From positions 1 to 20,126 of the forward strand of contig JADIZB010000029.1 in NCBI GenBank assembly GCA_016705005.1: DNA of 20,126 nucleotides. Direction: 5' to 3'. The stretch's first letter is position 1. Each line of letters starts with the position of its first letter. This stretch comes from Bacteroidales bacterium (GTDB lineage Bacteria > Bacteroidota > Bacteroidia > Bacteroidales > Lentimicrobiaceae). Shown piece by piece: positions 7,842 through 14,394 of the stretch. Position numbers and translations under genes: made by a program. The notes beneath the pieces were generated by a model. It worked only from the letters and a program-made list of their open reading frames with translations, had not been told where the DNA came from and did not search any database.

Positions 7842-7975
7842 TATCAGGTTGAATGAAGGATGAAACAATTAAGCAATCGATTATTAGAAGAAATTGTAAT
7901 CCGGTCATTTGGAGATTGAAAATACGGTATATAAAAGACACTTAAATCTAGTTTTATCATCTTGTTATTCTGCGA

Positions 7976-7983
7976 CAAATTTA
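7976..7983 (-). promoter_or_regulatory. Possible -7 element (TAAATTTG) for the glycosyltransferase gene
   Basis: On the minus strand TAAATTTG fits TAnnTTTG about 135 bases before the chosen ATG. The surroundings are AT-rich and no -33 TTTG stands at the right distance, so this may be chance. Confidence 0.25.
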
Positions 7984-8047
7984 TATAAAGTGTTTCAAAT
8001 GTTACCATTGTGTCAAAAACAAAAACTGAGAGCAAGGTTATAATGCC

Positions 8048-8293
8048 TTACTGTTCTCTTAATTTTCGTTTTCCTTCAATCTGAACTATCGTGAAATCCC
8101 CGGTAGTTGAAAATTCCTCTAATTCTTTTGATTGAAAAATCTTTTTGATGTGAAGCCCTATTGTGTCAGAATCTTTATCAAATAATTCAGACATTTGTTT
8201 CTGAGAAAGTCAGACTGTTTCATCCTCAATTCTTACATAAATCTCGGTTTTCCCATCTTCGGCGGAAAAAATTTCCATACTTAACTCAATCAT
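8048..8293 (-). pseudogene. rhuM: RhuM-family protein remnant with in-frame TGA
   Basis: Read on the minus strand from the ATG at 8293, the frame gives IYVRIEDETV, a TGA, LSQKQMSELFDKDSDTIGLH, then IKKIFQSKELEEFSTTGDFT and a stop at 8048-8050. This is the N-terminal segment of the RhuM family (usual pattern: VRIEDETVWLSQ.QMAELF...ISLHIKNI). The Trp expected after ETV is replaced by TGA at 8210-8212, a single-base nonsense change, and the protein ends after 81 codons whereas complete members are several times longer and continue into a conserved NLDVIISVGYRV-type region, which is absent. RhuM proteins occur on pathogenicity islands and mobile elements; their biochemistry is poorly known. The promoter still looks intact, so decay may be recent or the reading position may be tolerated. 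Confidence 0.75.
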
Positions 8294-8309
8294 TACAATG
8301 CTTTTTCTT

Positions 8310-8317
8310 CAAATATA
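8310..8317 (-). promoter_or_regulatory. -7 element (TATATTTG) for the rhuM remnant
   Basis: On the minus strand TATATTTG fits TAnnTTTG and lies 16 bases before the ATG at 8293. A TTTG (8334-8337 on the plus strand as CAAA) stands 16 bases upstream of it, somewhat closer than the usual 19. Confidence 0.5.
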
Positions 8318-8468
8318 GGAAAAATAAGGTAATCAAAAGTTGAGGGAAATCCCAGATTAAGCGATTAAAAAGGGAATTCGTGCAATCAACCGGGAAATTA
8401 TAAGCTATACACATAATAGGGTTTTCATGGGTTTGGTGAATTGTATTGCCGCAATTGAAATGCCCTAT
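8318..8468. other. Intergenic sequence between the rhuM promoter and the lone repeat unit
   Basis: Part of a gene-free stretch from 8294 to 8754. I see no coding frame here. The stretch also contains the lone repeat unit, an exact palindrome GAAGCGCTTC at 8570-8579, and the operator-like pair at 8677-8724. Confidence 0.35.
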
Positions 8469-8470
8469 AA

Positions 8471-8547
8471 CCTGTGCCCTGCGCTATTCCGGGTACCTCC
8501 TGCCACGATTCAGCAGACCAGGAAACAATAGGACGGGGAGACAAGGG
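8471..8547 (+). repeat. Lone truncated copy of the ~180-bp tandem repeat unit
   Basis: From CTGTGCCCTGCGCTATTCCG through ATTCAGCAGACCAGG to GACGGGGAGACAAGGG this matches the first ~77 bases of the units at 10031-10755 with only a few differences. Homology stops just after the left arm of the unit's hairpin (GGAGACAAGG); the loop, right arm and the rest are absent. It has the same orientation as the array 1.5 kb away. Confidence 0.85.
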
Positions 8548-8676
8548 AATCCCGAATGATATCAGGTGTGAAGCGCTTCGTATTCAATTATATCTGCTGG
8601 TAAAAGTTTTATGCTGATTATTTTCCGACAAGAAACAGCATAATGATTTCCCGGATATTCATTTTTTTAGAACAAT

Positions 8677-8724
8677 ATGTGTAATGAATTACATTAATTT
8701 CATTAATTATGTGTAATCCATTAC
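8677..8724 (+). promoter_or_regulatory. Two operator-like sites, GTAAT-N2-ATTAC, before the ATPase gene
   Basis: ATGTGTAATGAATTAC (8677-8692) and ATGTGTAATCCATTAC (8709-8724) agree at 14 of 16 bases. Each contains the perfect inverted repeat GTAAT-N2-ATTAC, and they are 32 bases apart, about three helical turns. Two ATTAAT words lie between them. The second site ends eight bases before the -7 element, so a dimer bound there would block RNA polymerase. Confidence 0.6.
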
Positions 8725-8731
8725 TATTTAT

Positions 8732-8739
8732 TATCTTTG
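8732..8739 (+). promoter_or_regulatory. Bacteroidetes -7 element (TATCTTTG) for the ATPase gene
   Basis: TATCTTTG matches TAnnTTTG. The expected transcript start near 8746 lies downstream of the TTG at 8737 and the ATG at 8740, so neither can be the initiation codon; this fixes the start at the ATG at 8755 with a leader of only about ten bases. Confidence 0.65.
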
Positions 8740-8754
8740 ATGAAATTTCTCATC

Positions 8755-9972
8755 ATGACAGAGCTGTTTCAAATCAGTAACAATCTGATCAATCAGGTAA
8801 ATCCGGATTTAAAGAGGTTCCTGTACCAACAGGTTGACTGGAATGCGCGATTGATAGAAATAAACGGAGCCAGAGGCACTGGAAAGACCACGATATTGCT
8901 GCAAAAAGCTAATGAGATAATGAGTGTTGATGCTGGTTCTGTACTTTATACCTCACTTGAAGACCCCTACTTTTACAACAATAATCTTGTAGAACTGGCC
9001 GATGAGTTCAGGAAACTTGGCGGGCAGTTCCTTTTTTTGGATGAAGTTCACCGATATCCTTCAAAAAATCCAGGCTCTGACTGGTCAGCAGAGCTAAAAA
9101 TCATTTATGACCGTTATCCGGGATTAAAGGTGTACTATTCAGGATCATCCCTGCTCAGGATTTATAAAGGGAAAGGCGACCTTAGCAGAAGAAAAGCCAC
9201 CTACAATCTTCCGGGTCTGTCTTTCAGGGAATACCTTTATTTTACTGGAATTCTTAATTTCAGGACACTCTCTTTAGACGAGATTCTGAACAACCATGTA
9301 AAACTGGCTACAGAAATCGTTAATAAATCCGGTGTAATCATTTCCCATTTCCGAAACTATATCAGAACCGGATATTTCCCTTTTTATTTAGAATCACCTG
9401 AACACTATGCTGCTCGTTTAAAGGATGTTATCACGGTTATTCTTGAAAATGATATCCCTTCTGTTACGGAAATCCCTTTCGAGACTGTAATAAAATTGAA
9501 AAAGCTGCTTGGTTTGATTGCTGCTGGAGTTCCATTCACGCCTAACCTGACCAATCTGAAGAAAGACCTTTTTATTGCCGATCAACGTACATTACTCAGG
9601 TATTTCAGCTTGCTCGAAAAGGCCGAGCTTATTTACAACCTCCGAAAGGAATCCAGCGGAAATCAATTGCTCCGCAAGCCGGATAAGATCTTGCCCGACA
9701 ACACCAACCTGGCATTTAGTCTTGATGCAAGCCCTGATACGGGAACCCTTCGCGAGATTTTCTTTGTCAGAAACCTCCGTGTTAATCACATCCTTACATC
9801 ACCCCCTAAAGGCGATTTTCTGGTAGATGGTATCTATTCCTTTGAAGTTGGTGGAAAAAATAAAACCATGAAACAGTTACAGAATGTTGAAAATGCCTTC
9901 CTTGCCCTCGATGATATCGAAACCGGATATGGCCGCGCCATTCCTCTATGGCTTTTTGGATTCCTGTATTGA
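8755..9972 (+). CDS. AAA_14/DUF4143-family P-loop ATPase
   Basis: The protein has 405 residues. An N-terminal AAA-type ATPase domain has Walker A GARGTGKTT (38-46), Walker B FLFLDEVH (92-99) and a sensor-like VYYSGSSLL (about 126-134). A middle region with SFREYL and RNYIRTGYFPFYLE, then a helical winged-helix-like part (DQRTLLRYFSLLEKAELIYNL), leads to a C-terminal DUF4143-type domain with GDFLVDG...SFEVGGKNKT. There Asp354/Asp358, Glu364 and Lys368 resemble a PD-(D/E)xK nuclease-fold core. The ending IPLWLFGFLY is typical of the Bacteroidetes branch. Members are numerous and mostly uncharacterised; nucleic-acid-linked roles are suspected. The start is set by the promoter. It is transcribed alone, has paired operator-like sites, and sits between a lone repeat unit and a four-copy array of the same repeat. 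Confidence 0.9.
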   Translation: MTELFQISNNLINQVNPDLKRFLYQQVDWNARLIEINGARGTGKTTILLQKANEIMSVDAGSVLYTSLEDPYFYNNNLVELADEFRKLGGQFLFLDEVHRYPSKNPGSDWSAELKIIYDRYPGLKVYYSGSSLLRIYKGKGDLSRRKATYNLPGLSFREYLYFTGILNFRTLSLDEILNNHVKLATEIVNKSGVIISHFRNYIRTGYFPFYLESPEHYAARLKDVITVILENDIPSVTEIPFETVIKLKKLLGLIAAGVPFTPNLTNLKKDLFIADQRTLLRYFSLLEKAELIYNLRKESSGNQLLRKPDKILPDNTNLAFSLDASPDTGTLREIFFVRNLRVNHILTSPPKGDFLVDGIYSFEVGGKNKTMKQLQNVENAFLALDDIETGYGRAIPLWLFGFLY

Positions 9973-10030
9973 AAAATAACAATTAGGGAATGAAATCCAT
10001 TTTCCATTTTCAGGTGGCATCTTTTCCAAT

Positions 10031-10210
10031 GTTCTGTGCCCTTCGATATTCTGGCTAACTCCTGCCTCGATTCAGCAGACCAGGAGACAATAGGACGGGG
10101 AGACAAGGGGAAAAACGGGCCTGTCTCTCCTTGTCTCCATTTCTCCTTGTCAGCTGCTTAAGAGACGAAATTTCTCAAATTATCTCCATTCCCCAAGCCC
10201 GATGCTCTTT
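10031..10210 (+). repeat. Tandem repeat array, unit 1 (180 bp)
   Basis: First of four direct units, anchored by ATTCAGCAGACC at 10070. Its left end (10031-10066) is the most diverged part of the array. It contains the hairpin GGAGACAAGG/CCTTGTCTCC with a 20-base loop, and near its end GAGACGAAATTTCTC. It lacks the 8-base insert seen in units 2 and 3. Confidence 0.9.
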
Positions 10211-10398
10211 GCCTTGTGACCTGCGCTATTCCGGGTAACTCCTGCCACGATTCAGCAGACCAGGAGACAATAGGACGGGGAGACAAGGGGAAAAACGGGC
10301 CTGACTCTCCTTGTCTCCATTTCTCTCTGTCCCCTTTTCAGCTGATTAAGAGACGAAATTTCTCAAATTATCTCCATTCCCCAAGCCCGATGCTCTTT
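10211..10398 (+). repeat. Tandem repeat array, unit 2 (188 bp)
   Basis: The anchor ATTCAGCAGACC is at 10250. Hairpin arms are GGAGACAAGG at 10279-10288 and CCTTGTCTCC at 10309-10318. About 8 extra bases (CTGTCCCC) lie after the pyrimidine-rich arm, compared with units 1 and 4. Confidence 0.9.
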
Positions 10399-10579
10399 GC
10401 CTTGTGACCTGCGCTATTCCGGGTAACTCCTGCCATGATTCAGCAGACCAGGAGACAATAGGACGGGGAGACAAGGGGAAAAACGGGCCTGTCACTCCTT
10501 GTCTCCATTTCTCCCTGTCCCCTTGTCAGCTGCTTAAGAGACGAAATTTCTCAATTTAACTCCATGCCCCATGTTCTTT
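10399..10579 (+). repeat. Tandem repeat array, unit 3 (181 bp)
   Basis: The anchor ATTCAGCAGACC is at 10438. It shares the 8-base CTGTCCCC insert with unit 2 but has lost about 7 bases near its right end (CTCCATGCCCCATG instead of CTCCATTCCCCAAGCCCGAT). The hairpin arms GGAGACAAGG/CCTTGTCTCC are kept. Confidence 0.9.
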
Positions 10580-10755
10580 GCCCTGCGCCCTGCGCTATTC
10601 CGGGTAACTCCTGCCACGATTCAGCAGACCTGGAGACAATAGGACGGGGAGACAAGGGGAAAAATGGGCCTGTCTCTCCTTGTCTCCATTTCTCCTTGTC
10701 AGCTGCTTAAGAGACGAAATTTCTCAAATTATCTCCATTCCACGCGCCCATAGCC
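10580..10755 (+). repeat. Tandem repeat array, unit 4 (~176 bp)
   Basis: The anchor ATTCAGCAGACC is at 10619. As in unit 1 there is no 8-base insert; the hairpin arms are kept. The unit runs out through GCGCCCATAGCCCTGCGC, apparently the degenerate start of another unit, directly into the promoter of ygiQ. Confidence 0.9.
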
Positions 10756-10773
10756 CTGCGCAATTTATTCCCT

Positions 10774-10781
10774 TATCTTTG
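10774..10781 (+). promoter_or_regulatory. Bacteroidetes -7 element (TATCTTTG) for ygiQ
   Basis: TATCTTTG is followed by GCCCC and then the GTG start at 10786, so the transcript is predicted to start at or within a few bases of the start codon: a leaderless or nearly leaderless mRNA. The -33 position has no TTTG. Confidence 0.6.
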
Positions 10782-10785
10782 CCCC

Positions 10786-12639
10786 GTGAACCTACAGGAG
10801 AAAAGACCCTTAACCGACTGGCTTCCGGTTTCGCGCGAAGAACTTGACAAACGCGGCTGGGACGGGGTGGATGTGATCATCGTTTCGGGCGATGCCTATG
10901 TGGATCATCCATCGTTTGGTCATGCCGTGATGGGCCGTTTGATCGAAAGGGAAGGATTCAGGGTGGCAATTCTGCCGCAGCCCAACTGGCGCGACGATCT
11001 GCGCGACTTCAAAAAACTGGGGAAGCCACGTCTCTTCTTTGGCGTAACCGCCGGCTGTATGGATTCAATGGTCAATCATTACACCGCCAACCGCCGGTTG
11101 CGTTCAGACGATGCCTACACCCCCGGGGGTGTTTCGGGCTTCAGACCGGATTATGCCACCGTTGTATACACAGGCATCCTGAAAAAGATATTTCCCGATG
11201 TACCGGTTATCCTTGGCGGGATCGAAGCTTCGATGCGCCGCCTTACCCATTACGATTACTGGAGCGATGAACTGAAGCCGGATATCCTCACCTGGAGCGG
11301 TGCCGATATGCTGGTTTTCGGGATGGGGGAGAAGGGAATCATTGCCCTGCTCCGGCGATTGTCGGCAGGTGAAAAGATCAGTCAGATACGGGACGTGGAG
11401 CAAACAGCATACACAATGCCGGCAGCCGAAAAACTGCCTGAAATGCCCGGTGCTGAAACCCTGTACCTGCCATCGCACGAACAATGCAGGGCTGATAAAA
11501 CGGCCTTTTCGAAACATTTCCGGATGTTTGAGGAGGAGTCGAACCGCTGGCAGGGCGCACGGTTGGTTGAGGCCAGCGGAGACCGGCTGGTAGTGGTGAA
11601 TCCACCCAACCCGCCTATGAAGGAGGCTGAAATTGATGCAGCTTTTGATCTCCCCTATACCCGCCAGCCCCATCCGAGATACGTAAAACGCGGACAGATT
11701 CCGGCTTTTGAGATGATCCGCAATTCCATCAATCTTCACCGGGGTTGTTTCGGTGGTTGTGCCTTTTGTGCCATCTCGGCCCATCAGGGCAAGTTTGTGG
11801 TGAGCCGCTCTGAGAAGTCTATCATGGATGAAATGAAGCAGGTGGCTTCAGATCCGGATTTCAAAGGGCACATCACCGATATGGGCGGCCCTTCGGCCAA
11901 TATGTTCCGGATGCAGGGCATCGATACCGATAAATGCAGGAAATGTAAACGCGCTTCATGTATCTTCCCAGCCATCTGCCGAAACCTGAATACCGATCAC
12001 CGCCCGATGACTGACCTTTACAGGAAGGCAATGCTGGTGCAGGGGGTGAAGCGCATCACCATCGGCAGCGGAATCCGGTATGATATGCTGGTCGGCAGGA
12101 CGCCGGCGGAAAGCAAAGCCAACGGGCTGGACGAATACCTGCATCAGGTGATAACGAAACATGTGTCAGGCAGGCTGAAGGTTGCTCCGGAGCACAGTTC
12201 ACAGCATGTGCTTCAGATTATGCGGAAGCCGCATTACCGGACATTTGCTGAATTTCAGAAGAGATTTGATGAGATCAACAGGCAGAATGGAACAAAGCAA
12301 CAACTGATTCCATACTTTATCTCGAGCCATCCGGGAAGCCGCCCCGAAGATATGGCTGAGCTGGCCTGTGAAACCATGAAACAGGGATTCAGGCTGGAGC
12401 AGGTCCAGGATTTTACCCCTACGCCCATGACGCTGGCAACAGCCATTTATTATACGGGGTCCGATCCATATACCCTGAAGACGGTTTATATAGCAAAAAC
12501 AAAGGAGGATAAGGTAAATCAGCAGCGTTTTTTCTTCTGGTACAAACCCGAAAACAAGCGGTGGCTCAACGATACCCTGGTAAAAATCGGTCGCAGGGAC
12601 CTGATCAGTGCCTTTAACCAAAGGGGCAAAAAGCAGTAG
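10786..12639 (+). CDS. ygiQ: YgiQ-family radical SAM protein
   Basis: This is a 617-residue radical SAM enzyme of the conserved YgiQ/UPF0313 family, whose substrate is not established. The N-terminus has the family block WDGVDVIIVSGDAYVDHPSF, then LFFGVTAGCMDSM, YTANRRLRSDDAYTPGG and VILGGIEASMRR, a region that resembles cobalamin-binding-type folds in related enzymes. The radical SAM [4Fe-4S] motif is CFGGCAFC with Cys321, Cys325 and Cys328. A second Cys group begins at 384 (KCRKCKRASC...IC), perhaps an auxiliary cluster. Late blocks LKVAPEHSS and VQDFTPTPMT are also characteristic. The GTG start agrees with the promoter just upstream and with family N-termini (xLTDWLPVSREE). It is unbroken and of normal length. 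It converges on the stress-protein gene 18 bases beyond. Confidence 0.95.
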   Translation: MNLQEKRPLTDWLPVSREELDKRGWDGVDVIIVSGDAYVDHPSFGHAVMGRLIEREGFRVAILPQPNWRDDLRDFKKLGKPRLFFGVTAGCMDSMVNHYTANRRLRSDDAYTPGGVSGFRPDYATVVYTGILKKIFPDVPVILGGIEASMRRLTHYDYWSDELKPDILTWSGADMLVFGMGEKGIIALLRRLSAGEKISQIRDVEQTAYTMPAAEKLPEMPGAETLYLPSHEQCRADKTAFSKHFRMFEEESNRWQGARLVEASGDRLVVVNPPNPPMKEAEIDAAFDLPYTRQPHPRYVKRGQIPAFEMIRNSINLHRGCFGGCAFCAISAHQGKFVVSRSEKSIMDEMKQVASDPDFKGHITDMGGPSANMFRMQGIDTDKCRKCKRASCIFPAICRNLNTDHRPMTDLYRKAMLVQGVKRITIGSGIRYDMLVGRTPAESKANGLDEYLHQVITKHVSGRLKVAPEHSSQHVLQIMRKPHYRTFAEFQKRFDEINRQNGTKQQLIPYFISSHPGSRPEDMAELACETMKQGFRLEQVQDFTPTPMTLATAIYYTGSDPYTLKTVYIAKTKEDKVNQQRFFFWYKPENKRWLNDTLVKIGRRDLISAFNQRGKKQ

Positions 12640-12657
12640 TACCTTCGGCGGACCAAT

Positions 12658-13092
12658 CTATCTTAACGGAACGATCATCACCGGGCAGGGGCTGTTTCTC
12701 AGTACCCCTTCACTTACGCTGCCAATAAAAGCCCGGTAAAGAAAACCGTGGTTTTGTGTCCCGACGATGATCAGATCGGCGCCAAACTTTTCAGCTTCAC
12801 GGAGGATCGTGCTGACAACCGGTCCGTGAATCAGTCCTGACCGTGCATTGACACCTCTTTCAAGCAGAAAGTGCACCATGGCTTTCAGATCGTGGTCTTC
12901 CTGGATCATCTCCTCAATATCGGGATTGTGGATGTTTGGCAGTCTGGATGCATCTTCCGTAAGGAAAGCCTGGGGCGCAGAGATGTGTAAAATGTAAACC
13001 TCGCTGTTAAAGACCTTTGCAAGTTCACCCGCTTTCTCCAGGACATCGGTCGACAGGTCTGAAAAATCGACAGGAACGAGTATCTTTCTCAT
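12658..13092 (-). CDS. Universal stress protein (UspA family)
   Basis: A cytoplasmic Usp-fold protein of 144 residues. It begins MRKILVPVDFSDLS, the usual first strand and loop with an Asp that contacts nucleotide, and ends with the ATP-binding motif: DLIIVGTQNHGFLYRAFIGS, then VSEGVLRNSPCPVMIVP, matching the G-x2-G-x9-G(S/T) pattern loosely. It is therefore probably of the ATP-binding type. Usp proteins help cells survive starvation and other stress, by mechanisms that are mostly unclear. It is a single-gene unit with a good promoter 21 bases upstream of the ATG and converges with ygiQ; no terminator is visible in the 18-base gap. Confidence 0.93.
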   Translation of the reverse strand: MRKILVPVDFSDLSTDVLEKAGELAKVFNSEVYILHISAPQAFLTEDASRLPNIHNPDIEEMIQEDHDLKAMVHFLLERGVNARSGLIHGPVVSTILREAEKFGADLIIVGTQNHGFLYRAFIGSVSEGVLRNSPCPVMIVPLR

Positions 13093-13113
13093 TTCAGAAA
13101 AATTTCATAGTCA

Positions 13114-13121
13114 CAAAGATA
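13114..13121 (-). promoter_or_regulatory. Promoter of the universal stress gene (TATCTTTG with upstream TTG)
   Basis: On the minus strand TATCTTTG fits TAnnTTTG, and a TTG (13142-13144) stands 20 bases upstream where the -33 TTTG is expected. It is the best-formed promoter in the window and gives a leader of about 15 bases before the ATG at 13092. Confidence 0.7.
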
Positions 13122-13215
13122 CAATATAAAGTTGCCCGGATCAAGGGGAAGGTGTTGATCCCTGAAAACAGGTGTGACATATAAACGGGAGAAAGCCGGA
13201 GATCCGGAACCGGGA

Positions 13216-14176
13216 TTAACGGAGGATCAGCTTCTGACTGTGTTTCCTTTTGCCATCGGTGAGCTGAAGCATATAAACGCCTTTGGGGATAAAGCTGAGA
13301 TCGATGTTGAAATTGGTAAAAGAAGCCGGATATGAACGTGTATAAACCCTTTGTCCGGTCATGTTGATGATTTTAGGCTGATGCCGGAAGTGCTTTTCCA
13401 AAGGGAAATGTTAACCACTCCGGTTGCAGGATTGGGATGGATGGTAACCTCAGGATCGGCCACTTCTTCGAGCCCGACCGGTTGACAAACAATGGGATGT
13501 ATGGTCATGGTGGTCTGCATGTTTTCACCCCAGGAATCAGGATCATTAAAAGGGTACCAGGCATTGGTAGACCATTGTTCCCAGGCGGTACCATTGTATC
13601 CCGTTACATGTTTACGACACCATATAGCCAGGTATCGCCTGTTGAGGAAGGGAGAATAACTCCTGCATAAAACGGTCCGGTAACGGTATAAGGCTGATCG
13701 AAATTAACTTTTTGTGGCGTGTTCATTGGTAACATCAGCTGCAATGGCCCAAAGTGGTTTGGTCGCTGACACAACCATCTGTCCCGGTTTTCCGTTGGCC
13801 CCGGCATTGTTCCAGATGGCAAAGGTAATCTCGGGATTGTTTGCATTTTTTGCAATGACAAAATCAACAAACAGTCCTGAAATGGAAGTTCCAGCTTCAA
13901 AATCAGAAAAATATTCGGCTTTGGCTTTATCCATATAGCTGTTATTGCCGGTAATGTATCCGACACCCGGGGGCAGCATATAATAGTAAATAATTTCGCC
14001 TGAAAGAGGGTACCGGAGGGTATCGCAATCAACAGTCCTGTGAATGTTATCGCCTTGTTTGTCAGGATAATGCCTGGTATTGTCAGAGGCTGTGAATGCG
14101 CATTTTCCTGAGGTCTGACTGAAGGAAACCGGGATGAATAATAGTAAAACCAACGAAACAAACAGGATTTTTTCAT
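13216..14176 (-). CDS. Secreted protein with type IX sorting tail (frameshifted)
   Basis: From the ATG at 14176 the repaired frame gives a signal peptide MKKILFVSLVLLLFIPVSFSQ and about 315 residues in all. The mature part is beta-rich with no domain I can name (HRTVDCDTLRYPLSGEIIYY, DKAKAEYFSDFEAGT, EITFAIWNNAGANGKPGQ). The C-terminus is a T9SS type A sorting domain: VTIHPNPATGVVNIS, then IINMTGQRVY, IDLSFIPKGVYMLQL and KLILR, so the protein is carried across the outer membrane by the PorSS system. Frame breaks lie at the T6 run 14168-14173 (seven needed), near 13708, near 13620 and near 13395. Each is a small shift with coding sense resuming at once, which suggests sequencing error rather than decay. 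Function beyond secretion is unknown. Confidence 0.75.
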
Positions 14177-14375
14177 GATAATCAGGTTTTTCCCCGTGGA
14201 GAGAAAGAGTTATTTACAACTGACCGGAAGTTGATGGTTACCGGTTTTATACTATTTTTGACAGTGAGCACCAGAGGGATTTTTAATAATTTTCCCAATC
14301 CCAAAACTAATAATCTATGAACACATCCACATTACCGGTACAAGCCGGGACAAAGAACGCTGATTTTTCGGGCTG

Positions 14376-14383
14376 CAAAGTTA
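14376..14383 (-). promoter_or_regulatory. Possible -7 element (TAACTTTG) for the T9SS-tailed gene
   Basis: On the minus strand TAACTTTG fits TAnnTTTG and is followed by GC as at other promoters here. It lies about 200 bases before the ATG at 14176, inside what would be an N-terminal extension of the divergent gene; this supports starting that gene at 14395. Confidence 0.35.
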
Positions 14384-14394
14384 CGTCAATAATC

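Noticed and set aside
7844..8035. Minus-strand open frame of 63 codons as the rest of RhuM
   Set aside because: It shows none of the RhuM continuation (no NLDVIISVGYRV-like segment) and looks like random AT-rich sequence.
10216..10407. Open frame of 63 codons inside tandem unit 2
   Set aside because: It is a by-product of the repeat: unit lengths of 188 and 181 shift the frame, so the other units do not encode the same peptide, and it has no recognisable coding character.
10031..10755. Tandem array as a CRISPR array
   Set aside because: Whole ~180-bp units are repeated; there are no short repeats separated by unique spacers, and no cas gene is near.
11104..11784. Minus-strand open frame (226 codons) opposite ygiQ
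   Set aside because: It is a shadow of ygiQ; the plus strand carries the complete family signature including the radical SAM cysteines.
13186..13213. CCGG-rich inverted repeat as terminator of the T9SS-tailed gene
   Set aside because: Stems of 4-5 bp with almost no loop and no T run on the relevant strand make it too weak to call.
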